A stretch of 64,000 nucleotides of DNA from Sphagnum compactum (Eukaryota; Bryophyta; Sphagnopsida; Sphagnales). Of the stretch, positions 23,761 to 34,419 are shown piece by piece (the stretch's first letter is position 1; each line of letters opens with the position of its first letter). Under the pieces are notes generated by a model. The model saw only the letters and a program-made list of their open reading frames with translations, was not told the DNA's origin and searched no databases. The translations under genes and the position numbers were made by a program. The stretch spans positions 5,084,001 to 5,148,000 of the forward strand of contig OZ234493.1 in NCBI GenBank assembly GCA_965153455.1. Direction: 5' to 3'.

Positions 23761-24604
23761 TTATGTGTCACAACTATTATTGAAGTCTCATACATTGTAC
23801 CAATAAAGAAAAATTTCCAAACCAAGATATAGTCTTATGCAAATTTCCAAACATATTGTCCCCAAAAAAGAAATTGCCATCTAAATACATTACATAGTTA
23901 TTGTTGGAACATAGTGGGAAAGTTTACATCTCTAAACATCCAAAAGACCTCTTCTTCTTTCTTTGTATGTGTTGTACTTGTCGTTATTCAATCTTCTTCT
24001 CATTAATTTTTGCCCTGATCAACCATAGAAAGTGAACAACTCATTCACCAGCCTTGGTCTCTTGCTTTTGATGCAATCCCATAACATCCTTTCACAAATT
24101 ATCTTTCTTTGGAAGTGTGATTGATTAGTGTCAACTTGCAAGCTTCTTGTATATGTAGGCTATAATTTGTTTGGTTTCCAAATGTGCAATGGAGATTTGA
24201 TCAAAGTTATCATATTGATCAATGGATTCCCTAAGGCGATTATATGGGGTTCATCCTCAAAATAAAATGAGACCTTATTCACAACATTGTTGTTTACACT
24301 TTGCATTACTATTGTGTATGGCTTCACTAGGACCAGATGTCCTACCTTGCACATCATGTCCACCACATGAGTGTAGTCATATTGAATAGGCGAGTAGCTG
24401 CATTGTCACAAGTTCATCATATTGAGTATACTTATACATGAGCTCTTATTAATGTTGTTGTTCATTGCAGAGACATATAAGTTTTGGAATGTTGATGCAG
24501 GTGATAGACAACAACAAATGTTCCATTAACTTCTCACAACATTATTTAGCAATCATAGTTCCAAGCTTTGTGTAGATACCCAAACAACATGTTCCAACCC
24601 AAGC
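23760..24604 (-). pseudogene. Clathrin heavy chain retrocopy A, 3' part
   Basis: On the minus strand, starting directly at the retrotransposon LTR, the sequence reads LGLE, then YTKLGTMIAK and EKLMEH, STFQNLYVSAMNNNINKSS, ISILNMMNLQCSY, then VVDMMCKVGHLVLVKPYTIV with MQSVNNNVVNKV, and finally YIQEACK-, KGCYGIASKARDQG- and MVDQGK-like blocks. These follow clathrin heavy chain order (LGLERAHMGIFTELG, EKLMEHIKLF, IPKLIRACDEQQHW, YIQYDEFDNAA, VVDIMRKAG, YIYKKAGRW, SQSGD). About 50 codons between DNAA and HTRVV are missing. It is uninterrupted by introns and full of stops. The first codons continue those ending at about 30440, so the retrotransposon split one copy. Positions 23780-23945 match the flank at 32240-32405. 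Confidence 0.8.
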
Positions 24605-25221
24605 TGTCATGGGCATGAAAAACTACAAGAATAAGAACTAAGCTAAGGACATTATAAGGAAAACAAATCATAAGAAATGTAAGCCTAGGTCTAATCCAAG
24701 ATTATAAACACAAAGATGTAAGGCACAAACACGGTATATGCTAGAAGATGATTCAAACATAATTTTATTTTGATAACATATGAAAACAAAGGTTATGACA
24801 TGAAAATGTACCCAAAATTGGTGTTGAACATACTAAAGGTAATGAGAGGTCCTACCCTTATTTATACCCCATTGTGGACCTAGCTCAAAGAAGCTTCCAT
24901 GTGTGCATTGACCAAGGAAGCTTTTTGAAAAGCTTCCTAACTAATAATTAACTGAAAATCAACTAAAATTTAACTAAATGTTAACTTAGATTAGGGACAT
25001 AGTTCAAAGAAACTTCCATAAAGGCTTCCATGTGTGCACCGACCAGAAAAACTTCTTAAATTTTAAAAAAATTAATAGTGAACTAAAAATTGATTAAAAT
25101 TTAACTGAAGGTTAATTCAAAGTTAACTGAAAGTTAACGATGATGCAAACGATGATGTAAACAACTATGTTGGTGCGAGCGATGATGCAAGCGATAAATG
25201 ATGGTGGTGTCCGTGACATCA
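24605..25221 (-). mobile_element. 3' LTR of a chromovirus (Ty3/gypsy)
   Basis: On the minus strand the LTR runs TGATGTCACGGACACC to CCCATGACA, so it has TG and CA ends and is 617 bp long. A polypurine tract abuts its start. A TATA box (minus, 24859-24870) and the following block match the LTR fragment at 540-1224. The U3 carries degenerate TTTAGTTAA/TTCAGTTAA repeats. Its outer end joins clathrin pseudogene sequence directly. Confidence 0.85.
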
Positions 25222-25232
25222 CTTCCCCTTCT
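25222..25232 (-). other. Polypurine tract
   Basis: AGAAGGGGAAG on the minus strand lies immediately before the LTR TG, as expected for the plus-strand primer of reverse transcription. Confidence 0.8.
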
Positions 25233-25389
25233 AGCGACGAATTCCACAAGGAGCGCCCTCAGGTTTGTTTAAATATCGATATCAAAATCCTTCATTTTTT
25301 CCATGGTAGTTGATAAGTTCTCGACTAGTTCCCATGTACATTCGTTGATGTCATAACCTTGCTAATGAACTAAATATTGTAACTAACAA

Positions 25390-25808
25390 TGTGATGTCTT
25401 TGAATCTAGGATTTTTTCAACCTCATATTCTTGCTCACCATCAACTATAATTGGTGGAGGTGACTCATGTGTTCCCCCTAGAATGGTAGAAACATGGTAA
25501 GGCTCCAACAATGAAACATAAAACACGAAGTGAATCTTCATGGAATCTAAAAGCTTGAGTTGGAATGTCACCATGTTGATTTGTTTCATGATGGTGAATG
25601 GGCTAAGTCTTTGGTAGTCCAATTTCTTCGACGGTTGAATTATTTTGATGTTTTGTTGTCAAAACCAAACTTGATTTCTAACCTTGAAATTTTGTTGGTC
25701 TTTACGATGTTTGTCAGCATTTTCCTTGTATTGCCTTCAAGTTTTTTCAAGGTTGGATACAAGTTGTGCTCGAATCTATGCTAGCCACATGACTCAATCT
25801 TTAGTTGT
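25390..25808 (-). pseudogene. Integrase C-terminus and chromodomain
   Basis: Minus-strand blocks NADKHRKDQQNFKVRNQVWF, LSPFTIMKQINMV, DSMKIHFVFYVSLLEPY and GEQEYEVEKILDSK match the integrase C-terminal fold (KIHPVFHVSLLEPY in active elements) and the start of a chromodomain (EYEVEKILDSR-type). The chromodomain marks the element as a chromovirus; in the family it steers integration toward certain chromatin. Stops interrupt the part before KENADKH. Confidence 0.8.
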
Positions 25809-26640
25809 AAGATTCATCATTGTCACAACCTTAGCCTTGGGCTCGTGACCAAGGCAAGGGCATGGAAAGGTTTTAGCGGAGAGTGCACCCTAGGAGTCAC
25901 ATTCACACTCCTAGGAGTGCAGAAAGTGTGAGGGAATGAACCCACACACTCCCAAGTGGATTCCCACTTTGGGAGTTGAAGGCTTATGAAGTCTCAAATG
26001 TTCAGAGAGTAATTTTAGGGGTAAAAAATCAATTGGATTGAAGATTTCGTTATACCATTGGAAAGATCTTGAGACATAAATGTCTAAAATGGGATTACAT
26101 GATCCATTTGAGTACTTAAAGCACAAGTTATGGCCAAAAGAAAGGCCAAAAGTCAAAGTGTCAATTTGACTTCCAATCATTAAAATTCAAGAATCGCCTT
26201 GAATTACGCATGTGTAGGTGACATTCCACATTTTGTTGGAAAGCTCTTAATGAGAGTTACAACTTTGCTTTAGACCTCACCTCAATCGGAGGTCTACGCA
26301 AGAAGGTAGGGGCCTTCAAAGTGCCAAGAGTCCCAATTTCGAGAATTTCGAGACTCCCGACTTGGGAGTCTCGGGAAAAATGACATTTGGATGCAGCCCC
26401 CATGGCTGATCATAAAGAATATTATAGGAGGGAAGGTGGTGGCTTCCCCCAAATTCGGGTTGTGGTGAGTCTTGTGAATCCATGTATGCCCGTAGTTCGT
26501 CCATGCACCAAAAGTGCTCAAACTATGCACCAACCAACTTATTGTTTGGTTTATGCAAATCCTTATGAATAATTGACACATTTGTCACTCGTCCTAGTCC
26601 CCATCCTAGAGCTCTAGCATGCCCTTCTTACCCCCGAAAT
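25809..26640. mobile_element. 832-bp insertion in the integrase, possibly a solo LTR
   Basis: The integrase reading breaks here and resumes on the other side (…VEERVRAHSLT / …RAQLVSNLEKT). GTTGT flanks both sides (25804-25808 and 26641-26645), as a 5-bp target duplication would. Inside lies TGTCACAACCTTAG (25821), a start typical of gypsy LTRs, and a TTGGAAAGCTCTTAATGAGA block common in such LTRs. However, the immediate termini (AAGATTC…CCGAAAT) are not TG…CA, so the exact ends are uncertain. ORFs inside it have no recognised domain. Confidence 0.5.
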
Positions 26641-26649
26641 GTTGTGAGT

Positions 26650-27460
26650 TAAGGAGTGTGCCCTAACTCTTTCTTCCACTATCTTCATTTTCAAACTCGC
26701 ATTTGAGTCTTTCAAGGAGTTTGGGGGTGCGTCAACGACATTGTTTACACCTTGGATGTCAAACTCGGGATGTAAACCATGATTTACAAATAATGGTGTT
26801 TGTCACATTACTGAATGCATCATGTTGTTGTAATAAAACTTTGCCATAGACAAAAGATCCAACCAATTATCTCGGTGATGATGAGTCATATGTAATAGAT
26901 ATCTCCAAGATTTGATTGACCCACTCCGTTTACTCATCTATCTAGGGATGGAAGGTTGATGATAATTTCACCTTCACACGTAATAGCTTGAAGAGCCGCT
27001 TCTAGAACTTGGATGCAAACCAAGGTCCATGATCAGAAATGATGTCTTCAGGAAATCCATGATAGCAAAAAACATAATCAAGGAATAATTTAGTTGTTTT
27101 TTCGCCAACTATTAATTTGTTGCAGAGAATAAAATGAGCCATTTTTGTGAAACGATCCACCACTGCCAAAATGGAATCAAATGAATTAGATCATGGAAAA
27201 TCCATGAAGATCAAAAACCATGGTGAAACATGGACTACTAATGGCTAGGAAGTCCATGAGGGCAATAATGAATATTTTTTGCATGAGCACAAACATCACA
27301 TGAGCCCACAAATTCCTTCACGAACTTCCAAAATTGCGACCACCAATAATCACGAAACACTAACTCTGTGGTTTTGTTGATTCCAAAATGACCAGCAACC
27401 AATGTGTCATGTCTGGCTTGGAGAATTTGAAGTTGTGTAAGGCCTTTCGGTATGTATAAC
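26650..27460 (-). pseudogene. Integrase zinc finger and catalytic core
   Basis: The zinc-binding segment shows ARHDTLVAGHFGINKT, then FVGSCDVCAHAK, giving the His-His-Cys-Cys set of Ty3/gypsy integrase. The core continues with FDSILAVVDRFTKMAHFI (first catalytic Asp), FPEDIISDHGPWFASKF (second Asp), DNWLDLLSMAKFYYNNMMHS and FVNHGLHPEFD. Frames are broken between blocks, with several stops, so it is not functional. Confidence 0.8.
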
Positions 27461-27689
27461 AATCCATCATGATATAGTAAGCCATCATGAAACCCAAATT
27501 TATCAGAATCATTAGGAGGGTTCTTTCGATGACTTCTATCAATAGTGGCATTAGAATCAATGACTAGATCTTCACAAATGCGTTAAAGGAAAGTCTTATC
27601 CTCAAGAGCTACTGACAATGTTTATAATAAAATGTTTTTGAGTTTGAGAATGGTGTCACATTGTTGATCGTAAGTGGAATCCCCTTCTT

Positions 27690-28090
27690 TAGGCACGAGG
27701 TACGAACGACGAGATAACGCATCCGTTATTGTCTTATTGTCACCTTGGATGGTAAGTAATCATGAACTGAAATCAAAACAAAGATAATGCCCATCGAACT
27801 TGACATCAATTCAACACACGAGCTGTCATGAATATTGGAAATTCTTGTGATCAAAGTACACAATGATTTCATGTTGAATTCCTTCAAATAAATGACGCCA
27901 CTCTTCAAAGGCATCCACGATGGCCAAGAGTTTTTTGTCATGAATCTCATAGTTGATTTCGGTAGGAAAAAACTTACTAAAACAGAAACCAACTGGATGA
28001 AAAAGATTATATTCTCCAAGTTATGAGAATATGACACCTAATGCAAAGTTAGAGGCGTCCGTCTCCAAGACAAAAGGTTTCAAAGGGTTT
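27690..28090 (-). pseudogene. RNase H domain
   Basis: PFVLETDASNFALGVIFSQ carries the first catalytic Asp. YEIHDKKLLAIVDAFEEWRH carries the conserved Glu region, followed by HEIIVYFDHKN and the DALSRRSYLVPKEG end. This is the standard RNase H layout between reverse transcriptase and integrase. Stops and frame changes are present. Confidence 0.75.
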
Positions 28091-28208
28091 GCATGAATCA
28101 AAAGTGGGGCAATTGTGAAAGAGGCCTTCAAAGATTGAAAGACATTTTCAACTTCAACTCCCCAAGAAAAAGGTTGATCCTTTTAAGTGAGACAAATAAA
28201 AAAGGTCA

Positions 28209-28900
28209 CTATCGTGGAATAATGTGCAATGAATCTCCGATAGAAATTTGGAAACCTAAAAAAACATTGAACTTCCCACATAAAAGTTGAGGTAGCTCGA
28301 TCCACAATTGTTTAAACCTTACAAAGGTCCTTTCGAACGCCATCTCTAAAAATAATATAACCCAAGAATTCCACCTCAAATTGATGGAATCCACACTTTT
28401 CCAATTTGGCATAAAATCAACTTTTCGAAACTTTTCCAAAATAAGACATACATGGCGCTCATGGTTTGTCATGTTTTTTGAGAAAATGAGGATGTCATCA
28501 ATGCAACAAACCATAAAATCATCCAAATATACATGGAAAACATCATTCATCATATGTTGAAAGATAGTAGGTGCATTAATACGGCCAAAGGGCATCACAA
28601 CATATTTAAAATGGTCGTAACAAGTTCCAAACATTGTCTTCCATTCATCACCTTCTTGAATGCACACCAAGTTATATGTTTCATGTAGGTTAATCTTGGT
28701 GTACACTTTGGCATGACTAAGTTGGTCCAACAATCTTGAGATCAAGGGAAAAGGGTATTTATTCTTGATGGTGAGTCAATTTAGTCCATGGTAATCAACA
28801 CACATGCGTAGAGATCCCTTTTTTTGACAAATAGGATTAGAGCACCAACTGGAGGTTTGGAGTGTCGAATGAACCCCTTTTCAAGATTTTCGTCAATGTA
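28209..28900 (-). pseudogene. Reverse transcriptase domain
   Basis: MISRLLDQLSHAKVYTKINL, GTCYDHFKYVVMPFGRINAP and TIFQHMMNDVFHVYLDDFMV precede the catalytic box, here CCIDDILIFSKN instead of the usual YLDDILIFS; the two aspartates remain. It is open for 178 codons, the longest surviving frame of the element, then breaks. An upstream CVDYHGLN block (about 28820) is the first RT motif. Confidence 0.85.
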
Positions 28901-29234
28901 TTCTCAAAGCACTAAAAGTTCATCCTTCGATAAGTTATAGATGGGTCCAAACGAGGGCTAAGCTCCTTCCCCAAATCAATCACACAATCATATGGCTGAT
29001 GTTTAGGTAATGTGTTTGTATGTTTCTTTTCAAAAACATCTTTGTAGTCTTGGTACTAAATAAGGAATTCATGTTGATGTGTCCCAAAATCAAGGGTTAG
29101 AATGGCATACACAAAGAATGCATCTTCCTTCTTTGTTGCTTGTATAAATGCTCTTACTCCCACGAACAAAGGCTTGAACGTTTGGATTTTTGGTTACCCC
29201 CAATATTTCCTTCACACTTGAAAATTTGCATGCG

Positions 29235-29640
29235 TTAACTGGTTCTTGTTATGTCTTCACGTGTATAATCATGTTCAGAATCCAACATGTTTGTTGGAAA
29301 AGCTTCGCATTTTTGTGTAGTTTTGTTTACTGATTCAAAATGAAGATTCTTCGTCTTCCAATCCACCCAAGGATTATGCAAAATGAGCCATGATAACCCA
29401 ATGATGATAGGGTTTGTCAAAGATGAGATGACATTAAATACAACTTTATTACCGTGTGACCTAATTGTTATCATCAACACATTGGTTTCATGTGTTACAA
29501 GTCCTGAAGAAAGGTTTCGACCATTGATCACTTCAACCGCCACTAGTGTCACTTTTTCCACCAACGCGAAGTTATGTTGTCATACCAACTCCTGTTGATG
29601 AAACATGCAAATGCCCCTAAGTTAAGAAGTACTTAAGTTT
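29235..29640 (-). pseudogene. Retroviral-type aspartic protease
   Basis: The active site that should read LLDSGAS is VLLNLGAFACFI, so the catalytic Asp is lost. Downstream blocks VEVINGRNLSSG, TNPIIIGLSWLILHNPWVDW and KNLHFE fit the protease flap and end (IIGLSWLxxHNPxIDW). It lies between gag and reverse transcriptase. Confidence 0.75.
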
Positions 29641-29799
29641 GCATAGTTGTGGATTTACCACCCTTGATCGCGATGGGCAACAAAAAACAAGGTGTTGGGA
29701 TTTGAAGACAAGGTAGGACCGTTTTAAAAGCATGATGCATCGAAGTCCATTTTCATAGTCCCTACTGAAACTGAATATCTTCGTTTCCTTTCTTTTTTG

Positions 29800-30436
29800 G
29801 CCCTTGGGTAGTGGTAAAAGTTGTGGCGTGTGTTGCATGTTGAACATGTTTCTTTGGATAAGCACTAACTATGTGGCTTGGTTCTCCAAAGTACAAACAA
29901 AAATTGTTTACATGTTGACATTGTTTATCTTGTTTTGTAAATGGTTTGAATCAAGTCTTGTTGATTTGCATGGGGTTGTCATTGGGTGCATACATCATAT
30001 GTTTGGGTTGTAACATGGGTGGTGTGAATTGCCTCAATGTTGGTGATGGTTCCCAACGCTTCTCCTGTCGATGTCCAAAAGTCGATTATCACAACCCACA
30101 ACTTATGCAATTATTTGACTCAAGGTCGTGGGATTAGGCATGGTCAATAAAACGTCCTTCACGCATCCACGGAATCCAAATTGAAATTTGTTCATGAGCA
30201 CAACCTTGTCCCATGAAATGTCACATGCTAGTTGTCTGAATTTAGAAGAGTACATAGAAGCTAGGCATGATCCTTGGCAAAAAGTTTGTAACTTGCTTGT
30301 TGTTGTATGTTCTTTGTTTGAATCACCAAAAGACACACCAAATTCTTCAAGAAATGCTTCAAAGTCGTTTAAAAGAGGAGACTGACGTCCAAAAGAGGTG
30401 TAAACAATGCTAAAGTTCTGCTTGATAATAAGGTGC
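29800..30436 (-). pseudogene. Gag capsid C-terminal part with degraded zinc knuckle
   Basis: Minus-strand blocks FGRQSPLLNDFEAFLEEFG, LASMYSSKFRQLACDISWDK, LMNKFQFGFRGCVKDVLLTM and PNPTTLSQII match the second half of chromoviral gag. A knuckle-like FCLYFGEPSHIVSAYPKKH follows, in which two of the metal-binding Cys have become Phe and Tyr. The first half of gag is missing at the junction with clathrin sequence. Confidence 0.75.
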
Positions 30437-32188
30437 CAATGAGTCTAACTTCCATGTTCATCAAAATGGCCCTTATTTTAGTAGTGGCTACTAGCCTTTT
30501 CCAAATCAACCTTTTAAATGAATGACATTGAGGGCACATATTTGTGCAAGCCAAACATCTTCAGCATTAACACAAGCAAAAAGTGAAATCATGAACCATG
30601 ACCATGCATTATTTTTTTACTAGGCAACATTAATAACATAACTGCTTGGAACTACTAAAGCTTAACAAGGGTGCTTGTAAGTTGACCCTAGTGTGTGAAT
30701 ATTAACTTACCATGGTTATATAATGCATCATCAAACAAGTGGTCACCAACAAATTGCATATTGGCCATGTCTGGCTGAACAATGAAATTTTCAATATCCT
30801 TGAGCTAATCAATCTTGGCATATGCAGGTTAAACTCCCATCGTAGACTCATTAACCTTCTTACATACCATGAGCAAGTACTTGACAATAGCTTCATATGT
30901 TGTGACATTAAAAGTTTGATTGATGACCTCATTGAATTGGATAACATCATTAGCCTTGATAAATGACTCAATTGCATCACTAACAAGCCCTTCCTTAGTT
31001 GTGCCTTACCAACCTAACCCCACACTTCATCCTTTCCCATTCAAGCTGCAAACTCAACAACTCGATCAATACTATGGATGTTATCCAAAAGCACATTCAC
31101 TGCTTACACATTGAGGTCAAATTTCTTGACCATGGCAAGGGCTTCCTCATACAACTCTACACCAACATCAATTCCTCCTACTATTGGACCATCAAAGTTG
31201 TTCAACCTGTTGATGTAGTCCATGACTTGAGTCTTATCGGCCTTGATAGTTGCTAAGATGAGAATATTTTCAATTTTATGATTATCACTAGAAGCAAAGT
31301 TCTAAAGGACAACCTTCCTAAGAAGCTTAACTAGCTTGTGGGGCAAATATGTTGTCATGAGAGCCACAACTGTGGTTGAAACTTGCTATAGGTTCTTATT
31401 CTCTGGCAATGTTGTGGAAACAACATGGTCAATAAGTTGTCGCCTGTAAGGATTTGCCTCATTAAACACTTTTGCCCATAATTTAGGTTCCATGCACTCC
31501 ACCACATATATAGATTGAAGCTTGAATAATGGGCTTTTGTTGGTAACATTAACAAGTTCATCATCACACTAGCTTCACGAATATGCCACAATTGTAAGAG
31601 TGGGGTCACGCTTTTCACACACTTGCTTACAACTTAGGAACCATAGTATGGAATTGTGGTGAGGAAATGTTCAAGATTGCTGTTGGTAACAACAATAATT
31701 CATCCAAGAGCATTGTGCACAATAAATGCACAATGACTCTTTTCATTCCACAACATGCCCTATACATTGTGTCAGTGGCCTCAATCAATTGTACTTCTCC
31801 CACTCATCAACAAGAGGCTCCATTAATAGCAAAGACCATATTAACAAAATGGGACACTTAATGAAGCCTTACGGGCAACTGATCTTCTAATAATTAGCAC
31901 AACATTTTATGGATTGACCTTTTGAACATAACTTTCAATGTATTGGAACATGTTGGATAGAGTAGAGATAATGGGTGAAATTGGGCACAAATCCATGGCG
32001 GTCACATACCTTGATATGTGGTCATGCATTGGGAGCTTTGACTCCATCAAAAAGTTCTTGGTTCGCCCTAAAGGGTAGAAGTTGGATTTTGTGGTGGCGT
32101 GTTTCACTTCTTTGATTTCGCCAGTCCTTGCTACATAAGACTTGAATTGTTCAAACAATTTCAAGAGGATTTGATTTGGCCGAGTCAT
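30437..32188 (-). pseudogene. Clathrin heavy chain retrocopy A, 5' part
   Basis: The minus strand reads ILLKLFEQFKSYVARTGEIK, TKNFLMESKLP, YIESYVQKVNP, VHNALG with NSNLEHFLTTIPYYGS, then [88 protein letters not shown] and NKGHFDE. This is clathrin heavy chain in order, with spacing close to that of the protein and no introns, although plant clathrin genes have many. It is therefore a processed copy. About 27-31 codons are deleted between FKSY and ARTG. Many stops and frame changes show it is dead. The copy continues beyond the chromovirus at 24604-23760. Confidence 0.88.
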
Positions 32189-32189
32189 T

Positions 32190-33302
32190 ATTATTGTTTA
32201 AGACTTGAATTATGCAGACAGTTTCACACATGAATCCACACCTAGCTATGTAAGTCTCTTACATCATACCACTAAAACAAAATTCCAAGCTAGTTTTATG
32301 CAAATTTCCATACACATTGTCTTAAAAAAAACTGACTAGTTGATACACTACATAGTTATTGTTGTAACCTAGTTCCAAATTTTGCATGTTTGAACATCCA
32401 AAGGACCCCATGCTCCATTAGCTTCTCACAACCATAGTTGGCATACATAATTCCAAGCTCTCTGCAAACACCCATATGAACACCTCCAACCAAAGCCCAC
32501 TTTCCATGAGCATAATGAGCTCATCAAAGTGGCCCTTGTTCTAGTAGTATTTGTTGACCTTTCCCAAGTCATTAACCTGGACAATGACATTGAGACCACA
32601 AATTTGCACAAACCAAACTTTTATGACTTCAACACAAGGAAAACAAACCTTGTTCCATGTCCATTCATTGTTTTGCCTTTTGAACAACCTTGATAGTTCG
32701 TTGGAACTACAGAAGCTTAACAAGGGTGCTTGCAAGCCAGCCCCAATTTGCTATGTTTGAATATTAGCTTTGTAACTTCATATAGTGCACCATCAAAGCT
32801 TTAAGAGGCGGTCACCAAGAGACTACAAATTGGCCACAATTGGTTAAAGAGTTCACCCTTCAATATCCTTGAGTTAATCAATTTTGGTATATGCAAATAT
32901 AAGCTCAGAGTCCACCCTTGGCTCCTTCACCTTCTTCATTACCATGAGCAAGCACTTGACAAGATCCTCATTTGCCTTGACATTAAAAGCTTGATTGATA
33001 ACCTCATTGAATTGAGTAGCATCATTAGCCTTGATAAATGATTCAATTGCATCATTGACAAGCCCTTCCTTAGTTGCGCCCTACCAACTTGACTCTAAAC
33101 CTCATCTTCTTCCACTCAAGCTGCAAACTCAATAGGCTAATCAATTTTGAGGATGTTATCCAAAAGCACATTCATTGTTTGCACATCGAGGTCAAACTTC
33201 TTGACCATGGCAATGGCTTCCTCATATAACTCTGCACCAACATCAATTCCTCCTACTACTGTACCATCCAAGTTGTCCAACGTGTTGATGTAGTCCATGA
33301 CT
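32190..33302 (-). pseudogene. Clathrin heavy chain retrocopy B (partial tandem duplicate)
   Basis: Starts at MDYIN and runs through [93 protein letters not shown] and EKLMEH. From 30420 to 31225 it has a direct repeat partner in copy A, similar over about 800 bp. After EKLMEH it jumps to a non-coding flank (32240-32405) that matches the flank behind copy A (23780-23945). It is therefore a copy of the same retrosequence with the 3' coding part deleted, or a second insertion from the same source. Intronless and broken. Confidence 0.85.
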
Positions 33303-33831
33303 CAAAATCTATCTGTTCATCCACTAGACCCATCTAATGAGTTTATGCCCACTAAGCCATCATTAGAAATTGTAGTGAAAATGTTTAGATCATTGATCTT
33401 CCACTAGATTTCCACTAGGCATTGTCTGGTATTACAACTCCATTAACTATGTACCAGCATCCACTACTAACTAACAAATGATTTATGGGTTCCATGTGGT
33501 GTTTATAGGTGCTACCGCCCAAGAAATGGTATGTGCATGGGAATTGGTCATGTGACAATGCTCCAATTGTGTTGGGCCAAGATGGCAATAATGGCACACA
33601 TGGCCAACCAAAAATTGTATACCTTTCAGAGTTCCTTCAGCAACATGAAGGGTTCCAATAAAAGGCCACTCATTATGTGTGGAAGAAGGAAGCAAGGAAG
33701 TTCCATGGGGAATTACAAATAGAGGTGAAGCAATGTGTGGCAACTGGGCAACGACAGCCAGTCAAAATCCCACTAATGAAGTTGGGGAGATTTTGAGTCA
33801 TAGAACATACTAGCAACAAACGGTAAGGGAG
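33303..33831. other. No gene recognised
   Basis: Carries several CCACTAG-type short motifs like those near 43.3 kb, which may be sub-terminal repeats of a CACTA element, but no terminus was found here. Confidence 0.35.
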
Positions 33832-34160
33832 GTGGGATACATTCATTTGGACGTGTCAATTCACAACTTTAGGTTGCACACAAAAGCACAATGGGATGCC
33901 ATCCATGGTGATCTTGCAAAGCTTTTCATTATTGACCCACCACTCAAGCCTTTCATAGTGGAGAGGTACTTGCAAAAACAGTTGAAACCTGCAAGACAAA
34001 AGTGGAAGATATGGAATGTAGGAGGTGACACAACAAGGTCAGACACTTGTCTAATGCATGCATGGAAAAACTTGGTGAAGTATTGGAAAACCCCCCATGT
34101 TGAACATGAAAATGAGTGGATGTGAAAAATCCACACGATGGTGAACAATCCATGGAAACT
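33832..34160 (+). pseudogene. Possible plant CACTA-type transposase accessory fragment
   Basis: An open plus-strand frame with balanced composition: FRLHTKAQWDAIHGDLAKLF, PPLKPFIVERYLQKQLKPAR, KWKIWNVGGD and HAWKNLVKYWKTPHVEHENE. The pattern (W…L…F…, R..W, W..L..YW) resembles plant En/Spm Transposase_24-like proteins, but I cannot confirm this by eye. It lies just before a tandem array and among CACTA-type terminal motifs, which fits but does not prove the idea. No complementary transposase ORF was found nearby. Confidence 0.3.
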
Positions 34161-34419
34161 CAAGTGCATGTCCATCGTTCGTAGGATGTCATTAGAGGTA
34201 GAATATATAGTAATGTAGTTACAATGCTAGATTTTGTCTTTGTTCATTGAATCCCCATTAATTCACATGTTTTCACATTCAAGCTAATTGTGAAATGCAT
34301 ATTTGGTGTAGGGTATAGTGGGAGGAGCTAGTGTATGGTAGTCACGGAGCCTTAACAAAATGTCCACCAACAGCAAATGTCCAACTTTTCCATTAGTTAA
34401 TGCAATTCTAGCTCTATTT

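Larger units (their letters stand above)
25233..30440 (-). mobile_element. Decayed chromovirus internal region, 5' end missing
   Basis: Domains on the minus strand come in the Ty3/gypsy order: partial gag (30430-30105), zinc knuckle (29945-29835), protease (29640-29260), reverse transcriptase (28900-28300), RNase H (28090-27690), integrase zinc finger and core (27440-26650, then 25808-25560) and chromodomain (25520-25390), followed by polypurine tract and 3' LTR. The N-terminal half of gag, primer-binding site and 5' LTR are absent. The element stops at about 30440, where clathrin sequence resumes. Stops and frame changes occur in every domain. An 832-bp insertion interrupts the integrase. 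It cannot encode working proteins. Confidence 0.85.

Noticed and set aside
30437-30470. PBS-like TATTATCAAGCAGAAC near the truncated end of the chromovirus
   Set aside because: It resembles the tRNA-Met primer site only loosely, and half of gag is missing next to it, so position and sequence do not fit.
30702-30986. 94-codon minus-strand ORF
   Set aside because: It is a shifted frame over clathrin heavy chain sequence; the true frame gives [15 protein letters not shown].
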